A program made the translations under genes and the position numbers. Shown piece by piece: positions 7,760-10,339 of a stretch of DNA of 10,339 nt. Source of the stretch: DATDPY01 sp964395765. Its GTDB lineage: Bacteria; Bacteroidota; Bacteroidia; Cytophagales; Cyclobacteriaceae. The DNA lies in NCBI GenBank assembly GCA_964395765.1, contig CAYNCU010000155.1:1-10339 (forward strand). Direction: 5' to 3'. The notes under the pieces are model-generated. The model saw only the letters and a list, made by a program, of their open reading frames with translations. It did not search any database and was not told the origin of the DNA. The first letter of the stretch is position 1, and every line of letters starts with the position of its first letter.

Positions 7760-7788
7760 AAAATGAGGGCCCGAACAGCCCTCATTTT
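7760..7788 (-). terminator. Porin gene terminator
   Basis: AAAATGAGGGC (7760-7770) and GCCCTCATTTT (7778-7788) are perfect 11-base complements around a 7-base loop. On the minus strand the stem is followed by TTTTATTTTATT. It begins 18 bases after the porin stop codon. The A-flanked stem could also work in the other direction. Confidence 0.9.
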
Positions 7789-7805
7789 CGAACCAAGTTT
7801 AACTA

Positions 7806-8831
7806 TTAAAACGAATATACTGCAGCGATTAGAGCCTGAGTTGCGCTTTTTACAGGTCCGCCATTGGAATCCGTGAAAATATTCTCGGAACCTGCATCCA
7901 TCCTGATTTCCGGAATCAGACGTAACGGACCTGATTTAATATTTCCGGATAGGGTAATAGCATTAATATTTAAATTTCCCGCATAATCCTTGAAGTATTC
8001 ATATCTTAAGCCTAGTCCAAAAGGATCGGAGATGGAATAATCCAGGTAAGCGGCAATACCTGCAAAATCGGGGCTTACCCCGGGTTCACTTTGGGAAATA
8101 AGCAGGAATCCATCCTTCCTTTTTGCAGCGTTTAGCCCAATCAGGAATTTATCCGTAGCCTGGTAGGTAGCCGTCAGGTCAAGCTCTTCCCCTGAATAAT
8201 CACTGCTGGCCAGGTTAATAAAAATATTCATTCCGTCAACCGGTACAACACTGAGCTGGGCTCCGAAACTGAGGGGATGGGTTCCACCCGTACTTGGATC
8301 AAGATTCGAATACCAGTCGTAATGATCGAATACTCCCACCATGAGGCCAAATTTATCCGAGAAATGAAAATTGGCTTTTATCCCTCCGTTCTGGAATGGT
8401 CCATTGGAAAATAAATAGGATGTGGAATAATTGAAATTAGGAACCGGCGAGATTACTTCATATCCAACATAGGTGGCCATAAATCCTCCTGTGATACTGA
8501 AGAGGTCGGAGAAATTGTAGGTCACATAAAGGTTTTGTATAGGTCCTCCTCCCGGTGCAGATTCCGCCGCCCTGGGACCAACGGCCACTTCCCCGACAAA
8601 AGAAGCCTTGCCCACGGTCTGAGACAGGGATACATCGACCATTCCAATACTTATACTGTTTTGGTCCTCGCCATAATAGGTAGGGATCTGGCTGCTCCCT
8701 GAAAAATCATATTTATAATAAGTATCCACACTTCCCGAAACTTCTAAGCCGGGTTTTTTATCATCCTGTGAATAAAGTTTCACTGAGGCGAATAAAAATA
8801 ATGCTGCAATGATGGTAAGTTTTAGTTTCAT
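7806..8831 (-). CDS. Outer-membrane beta-barrel porin, BBP2 (OmpL-like) type
   Basis: This encodes 341 residues. Residues 1-21 form a signal peptide (MKLKLTIIAALFLFASVKLY followed by S). The mature protein opens with LEVSGSVDTYYKYDF, then shows alternating aromatic and glycine-rich strands to the end (for example LYVTYNFSDLFSITGGFMAT and FGLGLRYEYFKDYAG). It closes with a terminal Phe (AVYSF), the usual outer-membrane assembly signal. This matches the putative beta-barrel porin-2 family, expected to form a 16- to 18-strand channel for small solutes. The substrate cannot be told from the sequence; related porins are often found near nitrogen genes in Bacteroidota, and here glnN is two genes downstream. 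A full -33/-7 promoter lies upstream and a strong terminator downstream, so it is a single-gene unit. The short 26-base leader and strong promoter suggest high expression. Confidence 0.85.
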   Translation of the reverse strand: MKLKLTIIAALFLFASVKLYSQDDKKPGLEVSGSVDTYYKYDFSGSSQIPTYYGEDQNSISIGMVDVSLSQTVGKASFVGEVAVGPRAAESAPGGGPIQNLYVTYNFSDLFSITGGFMATYVGYEVISPVPNFNYSTSYLFSNGPFQNGGIKANFHFSDKFGLMVGVFDHYDWYSNLDPSTGGTHPLSFGAQLSVVPVDGMNIFINLASSDYSGEELDLTATYQATDKFLIGLNAAKRKDGFLLISQSEPGVSPDFAGIAAYLDYSISDPFGLGLRYEYFKDYAGNLNINAITLSGNIKSGPLRLIPEIRMDAGSENIFTDSNGGPVKSATQALIAAVYSF

Positions 8832-8863
8832 GGTACGATGGTTTTGTTGATCAATGAATGAGG

Positions 8864-8896
8864 CAAATGTATTAGGCGAATAAATCTTTTACAAAA
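8864..8896 (-). promoter_or_regulatory. Complete Bacteroidota promoter for the porin
   Basis: On the minus strand TTTTG (8896-8892), a 20-base spacer and TACATTTG (8871-8864) match the Bacteroidota primary-sigma consensus TTTG-N(about 19)-TAnnTTTG at every defined position. The predicted transcript start is about 25 bases before ATG 8831. Confidence 0.75.
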
Positions 8897-9209
8897 TCAT
8901 AATAAATAATTGTATTATATTTAATATGATCAATTAAAAGAGTTAATAATTTAATTATTAGTAATTTTTAGTTAATTTTTTTAAAAAACATATAAAAAAA
9001 TTGCGTAATAGCTGATGTTTTATTTAAAAATTTATATAATATTTTATATAAATAATATAATTAAATAAATATATTTTTTTAAACATTTGCTAAAAAATGT
9101 ACATAAATCATCTTTAAGGTCAATTTTTAGGAATAATGTGGAAAAATAATGTATATCAACTTAAAAGTGATTATATAATCAAGTAATTATAAAATAAAAG
9201 TCAGAATAA
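8897..9209. other. Very AT-rich spacer upstream of the porin promoter
   Basis: No gene is visible. The stretch is nearly pure A/T, with A- and T-tracts and two notable dyads: TAATAATT-T-AATTATTA (8944-8960), and ATTTATATAA and its complement around TATT (9030-9053). Such tracts could bend DNA, act as an UP-like element for the strong porin promoter, or attract AT-binding nucleoid proteins. No origin-type iterons or repeated boxes were found. Confidence 0.5.
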
Positions 9210-9356
9210 AAGGCATTTAACCCCGGAGCAAGTCCTGGACCCAAATTTCCGAAAAGGGCTCCCGGGAATTATACCACAGCCATCTTGTACGCTGAAGCGG
9301 AACGCGAAGGCGGATTAAAATTTGAAACAGGGAATTTAATTAACAGATCAAAATAA
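9210..9356 (+). pseudogene. Possible gene remnant: start-less 48-codon coding-like frame
   Basis: Within the AT-rich spacer, about 120 bases have roughly half GC. The plus frame runs from just after a TAA (9207-9209) to TAA 9354-9356 without any ATG, and reads like protein: AFNPGASPGPKFPKRAPGNY, then TTAILYAEAEREGGLKFETG. I do not recognise the family. The lack of a start, the sudden composition change and the stop just before the rex end suggest a decayed 3' fragment of a plus-strand gene. A small RNA, or chance, remain possible. Confidence 0.25.
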
Positions 9357-9394
9357 AATTATAATAGGCCGCAATACAGGGCCAAAAATTCATT

Positions 9395-10009
9395 TCATTC
9401 GGCAACTGCCGTGAATATAACGCTTTCAAGCTCATCACATAAATTAATATTATTGACAATCACATCGGTGGGTACCTGTAGAATCACGGGGGCAAAATTC
9501 ATGATTCCCTTAATGCCGGCATGCACCAGCCGGTTACATACCTCCTGGGCCGAAATAGAAGGGACAGAAATAATAGCAATCTTTACCCGGTTATTTCTGA
9601 TAAATTCTTCCAGCATATTAATGGGATACACCGGGATATCATAGACCTTCCTGGTTTTAACGGGGTCCACATCGAAACCGGCCATAATATATTGCCTTCT
9701 TTCATTGAATCCGCAAACATAATTGGATAAAGCACGTCCAATGTTACCAATGCCTATAATAATCACCTTCTGGAGTTCATTACGTTTAAAAATGATATTT
9801 AACCGATCGATGAGCTCATCAACATCATACCCGCCTTTTTTCCTCCCTTTGATTTTAAAATGCGAAAAATCCTTCCTGATCTGCTCGGCAGTAATACCCG
9901 CTTCTTTTCCCAGGCTGTAGGAATATATCTTCTTTAAGCCCATTTCCCTGAACTTGATAAGGCATAACCTGTACAATAAAAGCCGTTTAATATTTTTCTT
10001 AATAATCAT
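9395..10009 (-). CDS. rex: Redox-sensing transcriptional repressor Rex
   Basis: Rex binds DNA when NADH is low and lets go when NADH rises, so fermentation and respiration genes respond to the NADH/NAD+ ratio. The 204-residue length is close to the usual 205-220. Residues 1-65 are the winged helix, with the recognition segment AEQIRKDFSHFKIKGRKKGG (41-60), whose IRKD core is a Rex hallmark. Residues 80-190 form the Rossmann domain: the glycine loop GIGNIG (86-91) with strand VIIIG before it, the FDVDP motif (112-116), the ISVPS turn, and NFAPVILQVP (171-180). The C-terminal helix LCDELESVIF (190-199) is the domain-swapped dimer helix. ATG 10009 gives the usual N-terminus. It appears to be a single-gene unit, with three Rex-like dyads upstream suggesting autoregulation. 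The downstream stem CGGC-AGTT-GCCG then AATTTTT (about 9389-9413) is at best a weak terminator. Confidence 0.95.
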   Translation of the reverse strand: MIIKKNIKRLLLYRLCLIKFREMGLKKIYSYSLGKEAGITAEQIRKDFSHFKIKGRKKGGYDVDELIDRLNIIFKRNELQKVIIIGIGNIGRALSNYVCGFNERRQYIMAGFDVDPVKTRKVYDIPVYPINMLEEFIRNNRVKIAIISVPSISAQEVCNRLVHAGIKGIMNFAPVILQVPTDVIVNNINLCDELESVIFTAVAE

Positions 10010-10011
10010 TT

Positions 10012-10029
10012 ATGTTCATTTTTTCACAT
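10012..10029. promoter_or_regulatory. Rex-like operator, site A (rex start)
   Basis: ATGTTC, six bases (ATTTTT), TCACAT. The half sites correspond to ATGTTC and ATGTGA in the inverted arrangement typical of Rex boxes (TTGTGA-N6-TCACAA). It ends three bases before the rex start codon and would cover the predicted transcript start, fitting autorepression. CRP-family sites share the TGTGA-N6-TCACA core, so the owner is inferred from the neighbour. Confidence 0.5.
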
Positions 10030-10060
10030 TAAGTTAAATAATAGAAATGAAAAAAACAAT
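10029..10060 (-). promoter_or_regulatory. Candidate rex promoter
   Basis: On the minus strand ATTG (10060-10057), a 20-base spacer and TAACTTAA (10036-10029) have the right spacing for a Bacteroidota promoter, but the -7 element lacks the final TG of TAnnTTTG. The transcript would start inside operator site A, leaving a leader of about 15 bases. Confidence 0.3.
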
Positions 10061-10072
10061 AGCCGGGTAAAG

Positions 10073-10110
10073 CATTAAATCTATTTAATGTTCCAATTTG
10101 AACATTAAAT
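10073..10110. repeat. Interlocked inverted repeats upstream of rex
   Basis: The 8-mer CATTAAAT occurs at 10073-10080 and 10103-10110, and inverted as ATTTAATG at 10083-10090. The middle copy can pair with either neighbour: an 8-bp stem with a 2-base gap on the left, or an 11-bp stem (ATTTAATGTTC/GAACATTAAAT) with a 6-base gap on the right. The right dyad contains operator site B. Confidence 0.8.
10088..10105. promoter_or_regulatory. Rex-like operator, site B
   Basis: ATGTTC, six bases (CAATTT), GAACAT: a perfect dyad with the same 18-bp geometry as site A. It lies 79-96 bases upstream of the rex start codon and 28 bases upstream of the candidate -33 box, where a second repressor dimer could cooperate with site A. 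Confidence 0.5.
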
Positions 10111-10305
10111 TTTAAAACCTAATATCGGAAATTCAGGAGCTTTCTTTGTTGAAACAGAACTTTAATAAATCATGGTCTGCTGTGCGGTTAATTACAAATT
10201 ATTATAAATCAACAACTTAAATAATAATTAAATTAAGGCAAGATATAAATTCATAAAAAATATTGCAATCATTAAAATCATTTAATAACTTGTAATTACA
10301 AATTT

Positions 10306-10323
10306 ATGTGAAATAATGAACAT
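10306..10323. promoter_or_regulatory. Rex-like operator, site C
   Basis: ATGTGA, six bases (AATAAT), GAACAT: the two half-site types of site A in a third combination, at the same spacing. It overlaps the possible start codon at 10316, so it may control a rightward gene outside the window. A perfect 12-bp palindrome TTGTAATTACAA (10290-10301) sits just to its left. Confidence 0.4.
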
Positions 10324-10339
10324 TAAAATTAATACTTTT
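10316..10339 (+). CDS. Possible 5' end of a divergent gene, cut by the window edge
   Basis: ATG at 10316 is followed by seven more sense codons (MNIKINTF) to the window edge. It is the last rightward ATG and sits at the end of a 300-base non-coding spacer divergent from rex, where a start would be expected. Eight codons cannot identify a product. The operator site C overlapping the ATG suggests a Rex target, if this is a gene. Confidence 0.2.

Noticed and set aside
9083..9100. ACATTT-N6-AAATGT dyad as a fourth Rex-like site
   Set aside because: The half-sites point the opposite way from the rex sites, and such a dyad is unsurprising in near-pure A/T sequence.
1..10339. Mobile element, defence island, CRISPR or RNA gene
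   Set aside because: No transposase, integrase, terminal repeats with target duplications, spaced direct repeats, or tRNA/rRNA-like sequence could be seen on either strand.

Overview
The window looks like a Bacteroidota chromosome segment, probably from an anaerobic or facultative Bacteroidales-like lineage. Four things point that way: a type III glutamine synthetase, a Rex redox repressor, a Bacteroidota-style HolA, and several promoters matching the Bacteroidota -7 element TAnnTTTG. Coding DNA has moderate GC, while the spacers are very AT-rich. No tRNA, rRNA, CRISPR array, transposase or integrase is visible.

Layout, left to right. Bases 1-764 (minus) hold holA, the DNA polymerase III delta subunit, cut by the left edge. 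Divergent from it is an exported protein of about 19 MORN-type repeats (939-2450, plus). From there to 10009 every gene is on the minus strand: a small exported rhodanese-like protein with a cysteine cluster (2585-3031), a lipoprotein fusing a DUF1080/3-keto-disaccharide hydrolase domain to a PHP-like domain (3232-4680), type III glutamine synthetase glnN (4774-6936), a small exported protein resembling DUF4468 (about 7124-7708), an outer-membrane beta-barrel of the BBP2 type (7806-8831), and rex (9395-10009). A possible gene start (10316) runs off the right edge.

Transcription units. Strong hairpins follow glnN (4723-4779) and the porin (7760-7788). TAnnTTTG promoters precede glnN, the small exported gene, the porin and the MORN gene. 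The minus-strand genes therefore look mostly monocistronic. The porin, small exported protein and glnN sit together, which may reflect nutrient or nitrogen uptake plus assimilation, but nothing in the sequence proves it.

The most informative non-coding signal is around rex. Three 18-bp sites share the geometry ATGTKM-N6-KMACAT, at 10012-10029, 10088-10105 and 10306-10323. This is the spacing of Rex operators (and of CRP-type sites). One lies immediately before the rex start codon and another covers the possible start codon at the right edge, so autoregulation plus control of a divergent neighbour is plausible. The 563-bp spacer 8832-9394 is mostly near-pure AT but contains a GC-richer, start-less coding-like island (9210-9356). 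I found no clear evidence of a wholly new system. The best leads are the operator cluster, the DUF1080-PHP fusion with altered metal ligands, and the orphan island.
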